Source: Chloroflexota bacterium
Lineage (GTDB): Bacteria > Chloroflexota > Dehalococcoidia > Lucifugimonadales > Lucifugimonadaceae
DNA: 64,000 nt
Direction: 5' to 3'
Assembly (NCBI GenBank): GCA_018673955.1
Contig: JABHBJ010000039.1
Location: 1 to 64,000, forward strand
The position numbers and the translations under genes are program-made. Below are positions 42,417-52,290 of the stretch, one piece after another. The notes under the pieces are model-generated. The model did no database searches, was not told the origin of the DNA, and was given only the letters and a program-made list of their open reading frames with translations. Positions within the stretch are counted from its first letter, which is position 1; every line of letters begins with the position of its first letter.

Positions 42417-42489
42417 GCAAGAACTTAGCGAGAACTAAACAAAACTTAACAGTGACTAAACCCGGCTATCGATCCTCTGCTCAAGAAAC

Positions 42490-42682
42490 ATTTGCTTGAA
42501 TCTTGCCCACGCTAAGCTCAACGGATTGCGATTCGTATTCGTGCAGTAGCGGTGCACACTTTTTTGTCGTCAATTCGCCATCAATCACGGCTTAAAGTGG
42601 CTCGTAGTCGACGCGTACAAGGTCTACGGCGTCCTGCGCTGTATACGGGCTATCGGCAACGATGGCCACAACCGTCTATTGT
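42490..42682 (-). pseudogene. remnant of a molybdopterin-dependent aldehyde oxidase/xanthine dehydrogenase (CoxL/XdhA-type) gene
   Basis: Reverse strand: TVVAIVADSPYTAQDAVDLVRVDYEP(L), then a frame shift and AVIDGELTTKKCAPLLHEYESQSVELSVGKIQ. Confidence 0.65.
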
Positions 42683-42890
42683 TTGGATGAAAACTGAAAA
42701 TTGCGCGCGGAATTTATGCAGGTCAACACCATCACTTAACCATTAACCCACTAAGACATACCATCCACCAATACAACCACAGCCAACTACTATCACCATC
42801 AACCACCCACATCACGGCAACATCTAGTTACACTCGTAGCCTCCAAGCGCGCTGTGTGGACGTGAGCGATCTCAGGAGATGGGTTGGGCT

Positions 42891-43016
42891 ATGATGCGAG
42901 TCATCATGACACTAAATCGGCGAAAGATCGTAATCGGTGCGATCCTGCTCACTCTGGCCATACTTTGGGTTGAGTTGGCTGTGGGGATTTTTGGATCGCC
43001 TGTCGCTGGGTCTTAG
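42891..43016 (+). CDS. 41-aa single-TM small protein
   Basis: MMRVIMTLNRRKIVIGAILLTLAILWVELAVGIFGSPVAGS*; not in ORF track (below length cutoff). Confidence 0.6.
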   Translation: MMRVIMTLNRRKIVIGAILLTLAILWVELAVGIFGSPVAGS

Positions 43017-43032
43017 TTGCTAAGATTCGCCC

Positions 43033-43758
43033 ATGCCGTTGCCCCCAAGGCTTTTATTGATCACATTGATTCCATTACTTTTGGCTTGCACTGAGAGCAG
43101 TAATGATGCGATTGGCTCCCAAGTCGAGACAGCCATTGCCGAAACGATTACCGCCCATGGGACACCAACCCAGCTACCCGGGATCGAGTTTGGGCCACCT
43201 GCAACTTCAATTTTCTGTCCTGACTGCCAACTTGTGGAAGTAACTGGAGTAGTAGACGGCGACACAATCGACACCAGTATCGGACGGGTACGTTTCTTCG
43301 GAGTAGACACTCCTGAAAGAGGGGAAGGGTGCTTCACAGAGGCGAGCGAGTTCACTCGGTTGCTGGTAGGCAGCCAGGTGCGCCTTGAAGATGGTCCACG
43401 GCTCGAAGATACCTACGGTAGGCGACTCGCTTACATCTTCGACTGGTCAGGTAACAGCATCGATGTTCAGTTGATTGCGGCTGGGTTCGCTAAGGCATGG
43501 ACTGGGGACGGTCAGCATAAGGATGTATTGGTCGATCTAGAAGACAGTGCCAAGGCGAATCATGCAGGCTGCCTGTGGGCGGGTTATAGCTCGACGAGCA
43601 GTTCTGACTACGACCCGACCGGACTAGATCGTGACTGTGGTGATTTCGCCACTTGGAAAGAAGCTAATGACTTCTTCATCGCCGCAGGTGGTCCGAACTC
43701 AGACTCACATCGACTGGATGGCGACCACGATGGGGTTCCGTGCCAGTCGCTACGTTGA
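43033..43758 (+). CDS. thermonuclease (SNase)-like lipoprotein with C-terminal excalibur-like domain
   Basis: Lipobox LLLACTES; VTGVVDGDTIDTSIGRVRFFGVDTPERGEGCFTEA; C-terminal DRDCGDFATWKEANDFFIAAGGPNSDSHRLDGDHDGVPCQSL. Confidence 0.93.
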   Translation: MPLPPRLLLITLIPLLLACTESSNDAIGSQVETAIAETITAHGTPTQLPGIEFGPPATSIFCPDCQLVEVTGVVDGDTIDTSIGRVRFFGVDTPERGEGCFTEASEFTRLLVGSQVRLEDGPRLEDTYGRRLAYIFDWSGNSIDVQLIAAGFAKAWTGDGQHKDVLVDLEDSAKANHAGCLWAGYSSTSSSDYDPTGLDRDCGDFATWKEANDFFIAAGGPNSDSHRLDGDHDGVPCQSLR

Positions 43759-44025
43759 CCAAGTTTTCTTCTAAGACCACTCGGTTACTGACCGACAAAA
43801 AAGTTCGATGTTCAAAAATTTTGGTGGAAACGGTGGAAACGCGCCGGAAGGCTGAGATCATCACGGTCGCGCCAACGATTGCACTGGTAGTATTCGCCGC
43901 GACTTTGGCGTGCTCCATGGTCTTGTTGCTGTCAAAACTGCTGTCAAACGGCCCTTCGTGACTCAACAATGAGGCGCGAACCATCGACGTAAATAACGAA
44001 TACCAGTAACTTTTGAGAACAAAAA

Positions 44026-44919
44026 ATGGCAAAACGAATTAACCGAGTTATTGAACTCATCGAATCCGGCGAGCCGGTTTACTACACCGGAACCGGCGAT
44101 TTGACGTACGAAAATGGACTGAAGCAGGCAAGTACATGGGCTGACTTCCTCATTACCGATTTCGAGCACCACGCCTTCGATGTTGCAGGGCTAACGGAAT
44201 TCATGAGAGGACTCGTCGATGGAGGACCAACAAAAGCTGGTCACCGTACACCGGCTGTTATCTCAACACTCCCTTCCAACTGCCGAACCATCGAAGAAGT
44301 TCGAGCTAACGCATGGCAGATCAGGCAAGTCCTCTCCGCTGGCGTTCATGGAATTCTCCACACTCACGCTCGACAGGCCGACGCAGTTCGTGCGTTCATC
44401 GAAGAGTGCCGATACCCGTTCCACAAAGAAGGCCGTGAAGGCTTGGGAGAAGGTCAACGTGGAGCTGGCGGACAAAAACAGCCTGCCGAAATTTGGGGAG
44501 TAACTCCTCAGAGATATACCGAGATTGCCGACCCTTGGCCACTCAACCCAGAAGGCGAACTCTTCTTGGGTCTGAAGCTTGAAAACCAAGAATCGGCTGC
44601 AAACTCAGATGCTATTTGTCGAGTACCAGGTCTAGCGTTCGTTGAGTGGGGTCCTGGCGACATGGGAATGTCATTCGGTTTGTCTGATGCTCACGACCCA
44701 CCTTACCCAGAAGAAATGAACCGAGTTCGTGAACAGATCAAGGGTGCAGCCGACCGCAACGGTCTCAAATTCCTATGCTCTTGGAACGACCCCAGCAAGG
44801 ACGACGCTGGAAACATTCAGGTTCTTATCGACATGGGCGCTAACATCTTCTCCGGTGGCGGCGAAGAGAAGGCAGCCGTTGGTCGCAAAATGACCAACCG
44901 CCAGATGCCGGTGGGCTGA
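44026..44919 (+). CDS. HpcH/HpaI aldolase-like family protein
   Basis: IWGVTPQRYTEIADPWPLNPEGELFLGLKLENQESAANSDAICRVPGLAFVEWGPGDMGMSFGLSD. Confidence 0.85.
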   Translation: MAKRINRVIELIESGEPVYYTGTGDLTYENGLKQASTWADFLITDFEHHAFDVAGLTEFMRGLVDGGPTKAGHRTPAVISTLPSNCRTIEEVRANAWQIRQVLSAGVHGILHTHARQADAVRAFIEECRYPFHKEGREGLGEGQRGAGGQKQPAEIWGVTPQRYTEIADPWPLNPEGELFLGLKLENQESAANSDAICRVPGLAFVEWGPGDMGMSFGLSDAHDPPYPEEMNRVREQIKGAADRNGLKFLCSWNDPSKDDAGNIQVLIDMGANIFSGGGEEKAAVGRKMTNRQMPVG

Positions 44920-44946
44920 GCGTAGCGAAAACTTTTAACGCAAACA

Positions 44947-44982
44947 AAAAAAGTGGGTAGCTCGTAAGGGCTACCCACTTTT
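44947..44982. terminator. bidirectional intrinsic terminator
   Basis: aaaaagtgggtagctcgtaagggctacccacttttc between convergent genes. Confidence 0.85.
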
Positions 44983-45010
44983 CATTTAAGTCTTATCTGA
45001 CTATGAACGA

Positions 45011-46081
45011 TTACTCTCGTCCGAGCAGATTCTTCACCGTTCCAACAACGTCGCCTGGTTGAGGCATGAATTCCTGCTCTAGGTCTCTGTTGTACGGAAC
45101 CGGGGTGTGAGGCGCTGTTACACGCTTTACTGGAGCATCGAGATGGTCGAATGCCTTATCAGCGATAATCGCTGCGAACTCAGAAGACATCGACGCACGT
45201 GGGGTATCTTCATCGACGATAACTACATTATGCGTCTTTGTTACCGACTCGATAAGAATGTCCTCGTCGAACGGTGAGAGCGACATCATGTCGACCACTT
45301 CAGCATCGATTCCAATCTCAGCAAGTTGATCGGCAGCCTTCTGGCAGACGACCGTTGTGTACGACATTCCTACCAACGTAACGTCGGTGCCACGTCGCAT
45401 GTAACGGCCTTTCCCGAGTTCAATAACGTACTCCTCATCAGGAACAAATCCGGTGAGGTTAATAAGTTTCTTGTCGTTCACAACGAACACAGGATCGTCG
45501 TCACGAATTGCAGCAGCGAGCAATCCCTTTACCGAATAAGGATCTGAAGGAACCACAACCTTAAGACCAGGAATGTGCGCCAGCATCGAGTAGAAACTCT
45601 CGGAGTGCTGAGCAGCATGTCCCGTTCCTGCACCAGATCGTGCAAACAGTGTCAGCGGAACTTTGGTCTGACCACCGAACATGTAGCGACTCTTGGCTGC
45701 ATTTGAAAGCAGCTGGTCGAATGCCACAGTTACGAAGTCGAAGTACATAAGGTCGACAACTGGGCGCATGCCGGTGAGTGCTGAACCCACTGCTGCACCA
45801 ACGAATCCAGCTTCGGAAATCGGTGCATCACGGATTCGTTCGACACCAAATTCCTGAACTAATCCCTTGGTGGCAGCGAAGGGTCCACCCCACGCATCGA
45901 GCGGCTCTTTGGTGTCCTTGTCGAATCCTCCTGAGATGTCTTCGCCCATAAGGAACACATCTTCGTCTCTGAGCATTTCGGCGCGGAGAGTGTCACGGAA
46001 AATATCTCGGAATCGCTTTTCCGAACCTGCTACACCCTCGTATCCGGGTCCGATCGGGTTATTTGCTTGTGAGGTCGTCAT
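45011..46081 (-). CDS. 2-oxoacid dehydrogenase E1 component, beta subunit
   Basis: FRDTLRAEMLRDEDVFLMGEDISGGFD, RDAPISEAGFVGAAVGSALTGMRPVVDLMYFDFV, AQHSESFYSMLAHIPGLKVVVPSDPYSVKGLL. Confidence 0.95.
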   Translation of the reverse strand: MTTSQANNPIGPGYEGVAGSEKRFRDIFRDTLRAEMLRDEDVFLMGEDISGGFDKDTKEPLDAWGGPFAATKGLVQEFGVERIRDAPISEAGFVGAAVGSALTGMRPVVDLMYFDFVTVAFDQLLSNAAKSRYMFGGQTKVPLTLFARSGAGTGHAAQHSESFYSMLAHIPGLKVVVPSDPYSVKGLLAAAIRDDDPVFVVNDKKLINLTGFVPDEEYVIELGKGRYMRRGTDVTLVGMSYTTVVCQKAADQLAEIGIDAEVVDMMSLSPFDEDILIESVTKTHNVVIVDEDTPRASMSSEFAAIIADKAFDHLDAPVKRVTAPHTPVPYNRDLEQEFMPQPGDVVGTVKNLLGRE

Positions 46082-46142
46082 ATCTGTATCTAGTTTTCTT
46101 GAATTCTGGGTACTAAAAAATCAGGTTGAAAGGAATACGCTG

Positions 46143-47141
46143 TTATCGCAGTCCCAAAATTGGGTTCGAATAATTAACGTAAACATCGTCGTACAGAGTT
46201 GAGATATCTGGCATAGGACTGTTCAGAGCGAACTCAACGGCGTGGAGCATCTCCTGTTCAATAGAATCACGAATGCTCTTCAATTTCTTTTCGGTCATCA
46301 GCTTCTGCTTGAGCACAGTGCGCTCAAAGTGTTTAATCGAGTCCAAGTTCTTGTAATACGCTTCTTCTTCTGGCTTTCGGTACTTGCTCGTATCGTCGGC
46401 GTGGAAGTGACCGTGATATCGGTACGTCTTGAGTTCGAGGAACGTTGGTCCTTCGCCTGCACGAGCTCGAGCGATAGCTTCACCAGCTGCGTCGTAAACG
46501 GCGAAAACGTCCATGCCATCAACCACAACACCGGGCATCCCGTAGCCCTCGGCTCGAGAAGCAATGTCTTCAGCAGAAACGGCGTACCAGGACGGAGTAG
46601 CTTCCGCATAACCGTTGTTCTCGCAAGCGAAAATTACTGGAAGCTTCCAGACAGATGCGAGGTTCATAGATTCGTGAAGTACACCTTGTGAGGACGCACC
46701 ATCACCGAAGAACGAAACTCCAACTGACTCGCTTTCAATGCCTTTGAGCTTCGCAGTCAACGCTGCACCAACGGCCAATGGAATCGAAGCACCAACGATT
46801 GCGTTGGCACCAAGCATGCCCTTCGAGAAGTCAGCAATGTGCATTGAGCCACCCTTACCACCACACTGCCCAGTCGCCTTACCGAAAACTTCAGCCATCA
46901 TCTTGTCGGTTTCGAGACCTTTGGAGATACAGTGACCGTGCCCACGGTGAGTTGAGCCGATCCAGTCCTTATCGGTGAGGTGAGCACATATACCAGTAGG
47001 CGGTGCTTCCTGACCGTCGGATGTGTGAGCCACACCCATCGAGTTTCCTTTAAGAGTCTGTTCGAGCATCGTCTCCTCGAAGCGGCGGATTCGATACATC
47101 GTCGTGTATATCCACTCCAGCTTCTCTTTGGAGATATCCAT
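46143..47141 (-). CDS. 2-oxoacid dehydrogenase E1 component, alpha subunit
   Basis: Likely start MDISKEKLEWIYTTMYRIRRFEETM; STHRGHGHCISKG, GGKGGSMHIADFSKGMLGANAIVGASIPLAVGAALTAKLKG, VSFFGDGASSQGVLHESMNLASVWKLPVIFACENNGYAEATP. Confidence 0.94.
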   Translation of the reverse strand: MDISKEKLEWIYTTMYRIRRFEETMLEQTLKGNSMGVAHTSDGQEAPPTGICAHLTDKDWIGSTHRGHGHCISKGLETDKMMAEVFGKATGQCGGKGGSMHIADFSKGMLGANAIVGASIPLAVGAALTAKLKGIESESVGVSFFGDGASSQGVLHESMNLASVWKLPVIFACENNGYAEATPSWYAVSAEDIASRAEGYGMPGVVVDGMDVFAVYDAAGEAIARARAGEGPTFLELKTYRYHGHFHADDTSKYRKPEEEAYYKNLDSIKHFERTVLKQKLMTEKKLKSIRDSIEQEMLHAVEFALNSPMPDISTLYDDVYVNYSNPILGLR

Positions 47142-47313
47142 CTTTAAGTGCCTCCGGCATTCGATTGGCGTCCGCAACGAGGAATTGCCTCTAGTGCGCG
47201 CAAAGTTCAGATCGTAGCTCTGTCGAAATCGACCGACATATCGACGGGCAGCAAAACGACAGTGAAACTTTAGCATCGAGAAGCGACGAGCGGCGCGGAA
47301 CTAACTAAGAGAT

Positions 47314-48678
47314 TTACCCACGACCGATAAATCGACCAAGTGATTTCTTCAAGGAGACTTCTTCAGGCTTCTCGTCATGCATCACGCCGTCAAGAAGCGA
47401 GTCATATGGCGAAGACTCGGCATTTATCGCCGGAGTGACCGTGAACAAAATTGTATCGTCGGTACCAGCTTCCTTCGATCGTAGAGCCTGCTCAATAACT
47501 TCCTTCACCGTGTACATAGCATGCGGAGAAAGAACGATGCCTTCTGCACGAGTGAACATCAATCCAGCGCTGTACGACTGGATTTGTCCATGAGCCACTG
47601 CCTCAATGTACTTCTCTCGATAAAGAGAAGAAACGATCGGTGCTACTCCGTGATATCGCATTGCACCCGCTAGCACTCCCGGCGGTGCGTATTCGCGACC
47701 AAGTGTGTACATAGGAACTTGCGGCATAAGTCCTGCGGCATCGGCTGATTCTTCGGTGTACACGCCACGAGTAAGGCTTGGAGATGAAGATTCTTCGACT
47801 GCTACGAATCTAGTGTTACGACCTTGGATTCGAGCTGGAATAAACGGAGCGATAAGACCACCAAAATGTGATCCAGCTCCAATAGAACCAATGACATGAT
47901 CTGGAGCTTCATTCACAGCAGCCAATTGTCGTTGAGCTTCGAGTCCAACGATCGTCTGGTGAATAAGCGTATTACCCATCAAGGTTGGAATCGCGAACTT
48001 CACGTTGGGGTTCAGTGTCGCCTCTTCGTAGGCTTCTGCAAGCGCAGTTGCGATCGAACCTGAATCGGCGCCTTTCTTCTTGTACTGATGCTTGCCGACT
48101 CGCGTGTTCTCCGATGGGCTTGCCTGTACATCAACACCCCAAACCCGGCCATAAGCATCACCCCATGCCCGATCAGAACCGAGCTTTCGAACGCTGTAAA
48201 CGCGACTCTTTAGGCCAAACAGGGAAGCGGCATGGCCGATAGCGCTGATCCAAACACCACCGGCTCCCCCTGTAACGATGCCATCGGCTCCGGTCTTCTT
48301 CGTGTAGTACGCCTGAGGGATGGCAGTATTCGATTCATACGACCCGCTCGGGCTCCCGCCTTCTACTTTGTAGTAGAGCTTGGCAGTAGTGCCCAGTTCC
48401 CTTTCGAGAGCTCTAGCTCGAAACATCGGAGTCGGACGCCACTGTTGATAGGCCTGTTTCACTTCCTTAGGTATGTTGAAAGTACGGCTTTTGGCGTTTA
48501 GCTCTTGTTCGATTATCTGTTTAGGAAATAAGGGTGCGAGTTCTCGAGCAGTAATCGGATAGCCCGAAGGCGACATCATCGGAGGAACTCTGAAAGGCAG
48601 ATCAGCCTCAACGTTGTACCAACGTGAAGGCATTTCACGTGGGCTCAGCGAAATTCGGTTATCTGTAACAGTTGCCAT
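47314..48678 (-). CDS. TrpB-like pyridoxal-phosphate-dependent enzyme (TrpB2-type tryptophan synthase beta)
   Basis: MPSRWYNVEADLPFRVPPMMSPSGYPITARELAPLFPKQIIEQE; KVEGGSPSGSYESNTAIPQAYYTKKTG; GSIGAGSHFGGL. Confidence 0.88.
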   Translation of the reverse strand: MATVTDNRISLSPREMPSRWYNVEADLPFRVPPMMSPSGYPITARELAPLFPKQIIEQELNAKSRTFNIPKEVKQAYQQWRPTPMFRARALERELGTTAKLYYKVEGGSPSGSYESNTAIPQAYYTKKTGADGIVTGGAGGVWISAIGHAASLFGLKSRVYSVRKLGSDRAWGDAYGRVWGVDVQASPSENTRVGKHQYKKKGADSGSIATALAEAYEEATLNPNVKFAIPTLMGNTLIHQTIVGLEAQRQLAAVNEAPDHVIGSIGAGSHFGGLIAPFIPARIQGRNTRFVAVEESSSPSLTRGVYTEESADAAGLMPQVPMYTLGREYAPPGVLAGAMRYHGVAPIVSSLYREKYIEAVAHGQIQSYSAGLMFTRAEGIVLSPHAMYTVKEVIEQALRSKEAGTDDTILFTVTPAINAESSPYDSLLDGVMHDEKPEEVSLKKSLGRFIGRG

Positions 48679-48968
48679 TCTTACGAAAATCCTTTTGTCT
48701 TTAAGCGCACAGAATAAGCCAATTCGCCGACCCAATGGTCACCACAATGGGCGAACTAAGAGAAGATTATCGTGAACAACTGCTTTCGTAGCTCTATTGA
48801 ACTGTGTATTTCAAAATCGAAAAAATTTCCCAGTAAACATCATCCTGTCATCGAATTCCGGTATCTGGATTGAACTGAACCAAATTTCTGGGCGACAGTA
48901 CAATCAAATCAATCGCGTCGGGTACGCATGAGCACATATCTAAATAGCCGCGACAAACCATATATTCA

Positions 48969-50870
48969 GTGTGGAATTACATGAATCATCGAGTTACTCA
49001 ACCCTCGAAATCCGGAATCACGATTCTCGCCCTCGCATTCGCACTAATGGTCGGTATTGCTTGTGGCGGAAGCGATGGCGAGATTGGACCGCCGGGTCCT
49101 GCCGGTGTCCAAGGTAAAATTGGTGCTGCGGGACCTCCTGGTTCGACCGGCCTTCAAGGCTTCCCTGGAGTGGCCGGACCTGAAGGACCACGAGGGACTA
49201 AAGGCCTAACTGGGGCATCAGGAGAAGATGGAAAATCAGGTGTTCTAGCTATAGGCGTTGGACTCACCACTGTTGGCGCAATTGAAGGTGATGTAGCTTC
49301 AGTAGATTTCGACGGTACCGGTGAAGCTAATACATCTGCGCGAAGTGACCATGACCATGACCATGACCATGACGACGACGACTACACCGCACTTGAACTC
49401 ACGGCTGGAACTGCCGAAGTTGCTTGGGAATCGATTACTGGCGTACCCGAAGATCTTAGCTCCGGTGGTGTCGCATCATCAGTCGAATGGGACGACATCG
49501 CAGGTAGGCCGTCAGGCCTAGACGATGGAGACGACTTCTTAGAGACCATTGAATGGAACAAAATTCTCAATCGCCCGGCAACTCTTAATACAACCCTCGG
49601 CGGTATGGCCTGTGGATCGTCTGAGATAGCCATCTTTAATGGTTCAACTTGGGTTTGCGGCGATACTGGACCATCCATTGGCGACTACGCAATATCTAGC
49701 CAATCCTGTGTCGCCGGTTTAATAGCAACAGGAATCGATGCTACAGGAAATCTTGTTTGCGCCACGTTGTCGTCGAGTGACACTGTTCCGTTCCAGCGTG
49801 CCAAGCATGTAATCACTGCGCTCGCTACAGGTCCTGGAGATACAGGATTATGGAACTCGGTGACTATTGATGATGACGGCTTCCCAGTGATTGCTTATGA
49901 AGCAAACAACGCGCTATATCTTGCGAAGTGCGATGACGTCGCATGCACTTCAGCAACGTCAATATTCATTGAGAATACTGGGGTTGGCGACTTGCATGCT
50001 TCAGTGATAATCGGAACCGATGGGCTTCCACTCATTGCTTACAAAAACTCGATTACTTCTGACTTCAAGATCGCTCATTGCCAACAGGTAAGTTGCGAGA
50101 CTAGCGTAAAGACTGTAGTTGAAGGAACAGGCGACGTTGGAGCATACACATCTATTGCTATTGGGACTGACGGACTAGGTGTTGCCAGTTACTACGACAC
50201 AACAAATGGAAACCTAAAAGTTGCACACTGCAACAACACCGCCTGCACTTCAGCCGATATCGTATTAGTCGACGGGTCTACCGACGTTGGGCGCTATACG
50301 TCATTGACTATAGGAGCCGATGGTTTCCCGATCATCAGCTACCAAGATGTTGACAATACAGCTTTGAAAGTTGCTCATTGTTTGAACGTTGCCTGTACTG
50401 AAGCCTCGAACCCCACGATTGACTCTTTAGGCGACGTTGGTAAGAGCACTAGTATCGTTATTGGTAAAGATGGCCGAGCATTAATCAGCTACTTCGATGT
50501 GACGAGTAACGATCTTAAAACCGCTCATTGTTCGAACATAACGTGCTCGGAGTCAACCACTTCAGCTGCTGTAACAACCGGGGGTGTAGGCGACTGGAAC
50601 TCACTGACAATCGGAACAGATGGCCATGCAATCATCAGTTACTACGATTCATTCAATGGCTATCTCGAAGTGGCACACTGTAACGATCTAACCTGTACAA
50701 GTGCAACCTCCCTTGATGTCGATACATCTGGGAATGTCGGCCAGCACACATCGATCACAATAGGATCGGACGGTCTTCCATTAGTGATATATCACGACGT
50801 GATATCGAGAGACCTTAAAGCCGTTCACTGCTCGAACAGTTACTGTCTACCGAATGTACGTAATCGTTAA
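48969..50870 (+). CDS. collagen-like lipoprotein with C-terminal repeated beta-rich units
   Basis: Lipobox-like GIACGGSDG; GPPGPAGVQGKIGAAGPPGSTGLQGFPG; DHDHDHDHDDDDY tract; repeated [S/T]ITIG.DG.P[LV]I[SA]Y.D...LK.AHC....C[TS].A.S units. Confidence 0.9.
   Translation: MWNYMNHRVTQPSKSGITILALAFALMVGIACGGSDGEIGPPGPAGVQGKIGAAGPPGSTGLQGFPGVAGPEGPRGTKGLTGASGEDGKSGVLAIGVGLTTVGAIEGDVASVDFDGTGEANTSARSDHDHDHDHDDDDYTALELTAGTAEVAWESITGVPEDLSSGGVASSVEWDDIAGRPSGLDDGDDFLETIEWNKILNRPATLNTTLGGMACGSSEIAIFNGSTWVCGDTGPSIGDYAISSQSCVAGLIATGIDATGNLVCATLSSSDTVPFQRAKHVITALATGPGDTGLWNSVTIDDDGFPVIAYEANNALYLAKCDDVACTSATSIFIENTGVGDLHASVIIGTDGLPLIAYKNSITSDFKIAHCQQVSCETSVKTVVEGTGDVGAYTSIAIGTDGLGVASYYDTTNGNLKVAHCNNTACTSADIVLVDGSTDVGRYTSLTIGADGFPIISYQDVDNTALKVAHCLNVACTEASNPTIDSLGDVGKSTSIVIGKDGRALISYFDVTSNDLKTAHCSNITCSESTTSAAVTTGGVGDWNSLTIGTDGHAIISYYDSFNGYLEVAHCNDLTCTSATSLDVDTSGNVGQHTSITIGSDGLPLVIYHDVISRDLKAVHCSNSYCLPNVRNR
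49348..49383 (+). repeat. 6-bp tandem repeat encoding (Asp-His)n then Asp-rich run
   Basis: gaccatgaccatgaccatgaccatgacgacgacgactac. Confidence 0.8.
49830..50860 (+). repeat. tandem ~43-46-aa coding repeats within the collagen-like lipoprotein
   Basis: Seven or so units ending in (A/V)HC(N/S)...C(T/S)(S/E)A, e.g. SIAIGTDGLGVASYYDTTNGNLKVAHCNNTACTSADIVLVDGSTDVGRYT. Confidence 0.85.
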
Positions 50871-50880
50871 GGATAATCAG

Positions 50881-51310
50881 TGGCGTTTAGTACACGGTAG
50901 CTTCAACCTGCGAACATCGAAGCGATTCTCGATATCGTTGGCGAAAAACTATTCGAAATCATTCATGTTTACTCCGACTCCAGAAAACGTGAGCAGGTCA
51001 GAGGCGCTTGCCTAGAGGATGATCCAAGGCAGAGATCGATTCTGAGATAGTTGGCTTCATCACCGCCTGCATCCATCACAATAGGAAAGTTACCTAAATC
51101 GGTAATAATGCTGTTTCACCTGCGCACCATCACAAACGATTTGGCACGAAAATGTACGAGTTCATTCTTGAGCAAATGAAGCTGGCTGGCATGAAGGCGG
51201 CGATCGTTAATACTGGAGGCTTCGAAGCGCAGGCTCCCGTCCGCAGTACGTACGAGAAGGTCGGATTATCAGGCCCAGTTTCCTCTGTCGAATACCACGT
51301 CAAACTCTGA
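50881..51310 (+). pseudogene. decayed GNAT acetyltransferase
   Basis: VGFITACIHHNRKVT*IGNNAVSPAHHHKRFGTKMYEFILEQMKLAGMKAAIVNTGGFEAQAPVRSTYEKVGLSGPVSSVEYHVKL*; upstream LQPANIEAILDIVGEKLFEIIHVYSDS also interrupted. Confidence 0.65.
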
Positions 51311-51391
51311 TCTTACTCGGCCACGAAATAGTTATTAATCAGACGTGCAAGAATCGTCTATACGTGTACACCGGAAATTGGGAGGGTTCGA

Positions 51392-51766
51392 ATGGATCAA
51401 TCGTTTAATAAATTGATGATCGACTTCGAAGAGGACGACAACTGTGGATACTTTCCGATTCAAGTTTTCGAAACGCAAAGCGAGCCGCAAACAGCGGCTC
51501 TAATCACCATTCAAAGCATCCGAGAAAACGCCGAACCACAAGAGATTGTTGGATGGTGCTCAGATAACGGCGGAATGCCTTGTGAAGTGACCGCCGTGCT
51601 GGTTGGATATTCAGGCTCGGTACAGGCGGCAATGATCCATGGAGGAGACGAAGGAATCAGGCTCCGCCCCACATCTTCTGACTCACCTTGGGTACTTGGG
51701 TCGAACGACCAAATAGGCGAGTCATACCTACTATTACAGACCTCGGTAAAACTCGTTTATTCATGA
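51392..51766 (+). CDS. hypothetical protein
   Basis: 124-aa ORF with no overlapping better candidate; acidic, no recognised motif. Confidence 0.4.
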   Translation: MDQSFNKLMIDFEEDDNCGYFPIQVFETQSEPQTAALITIQSIRENAEPQEIVGWCSDNGGMPCEVTAVLVGYSGSVQAAMIHGGDEGIRLRPTSSDSPWVLGSNDQIGESYLLLQTSVKLVYS

Positions 51767-51863
51767 TCACACGGACGTTCAATTCGGAGGTCCCCCTATT
51801 TGCCCCCTCGAACTGTTGACACTGAAAAATCCTTCGTGATAGTTTTCACTTGCGCTATATAAC

Positions 51864-52229
51864 ATGGCACGCGCTATTAGTTCGCGTTCGCTTTTGGCAC
51901 TTCTAGTAATTACTGAAACGGGAGCTCCTAAAAAGAGTATGGATCCGAAACCGTTAACCACAGCCGAATGGGCTGAAGTGGGTACAGCACTCAAGTTTCT
52001 ATGGCTTGCTTTGGGCTTTGCGTTAGTCGCTGGTCCTTCGCTTATGACGGCGCACGCGATTATTCCTTCAGTAGTCGACACCAAAACAGTCGCTGCCAAG
52101 TGGGCAAAATTCAGAGCTCCGCTATATGTAATCGGAATCATTTGTGTGATTGGCATCTTCGCATCCCTGTTTATGGCATCCGAGAATATCGATTTCCTAA
52201 ACCGCACTTACTCACGGTGGTGGCAGTAA
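51864..52229 (+). CDS. small membrane protein (two TM helices), possibly starting at 51939
   Basis: MDPKPLTTAEWAEVGTALKFLWLALGFALVAGPSLMTAHAIIPSVV...PLYVIGIICVIGIFASLFMASENIDFLNRTYSRWWQ; directly upstream of the ACIII operon. Confidence 0.6.
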   Translation: MARAISSRSLLALLVITETGAPKKSMDPKPLTTAEWAEVGTALKFLWLALGFALVAGPSLMTAHAIIPSVVDTKTVAAKWAKFRAPLYVIGIICVIGIFASLFMASENIDFLNRTYSRWWQ

Positions 52230-52290
52230 ATACTGCTTCCCACACTTACGCTAGTAGCTAGCTTCGGCTCGCTCAGACTGGAAAGAACGC

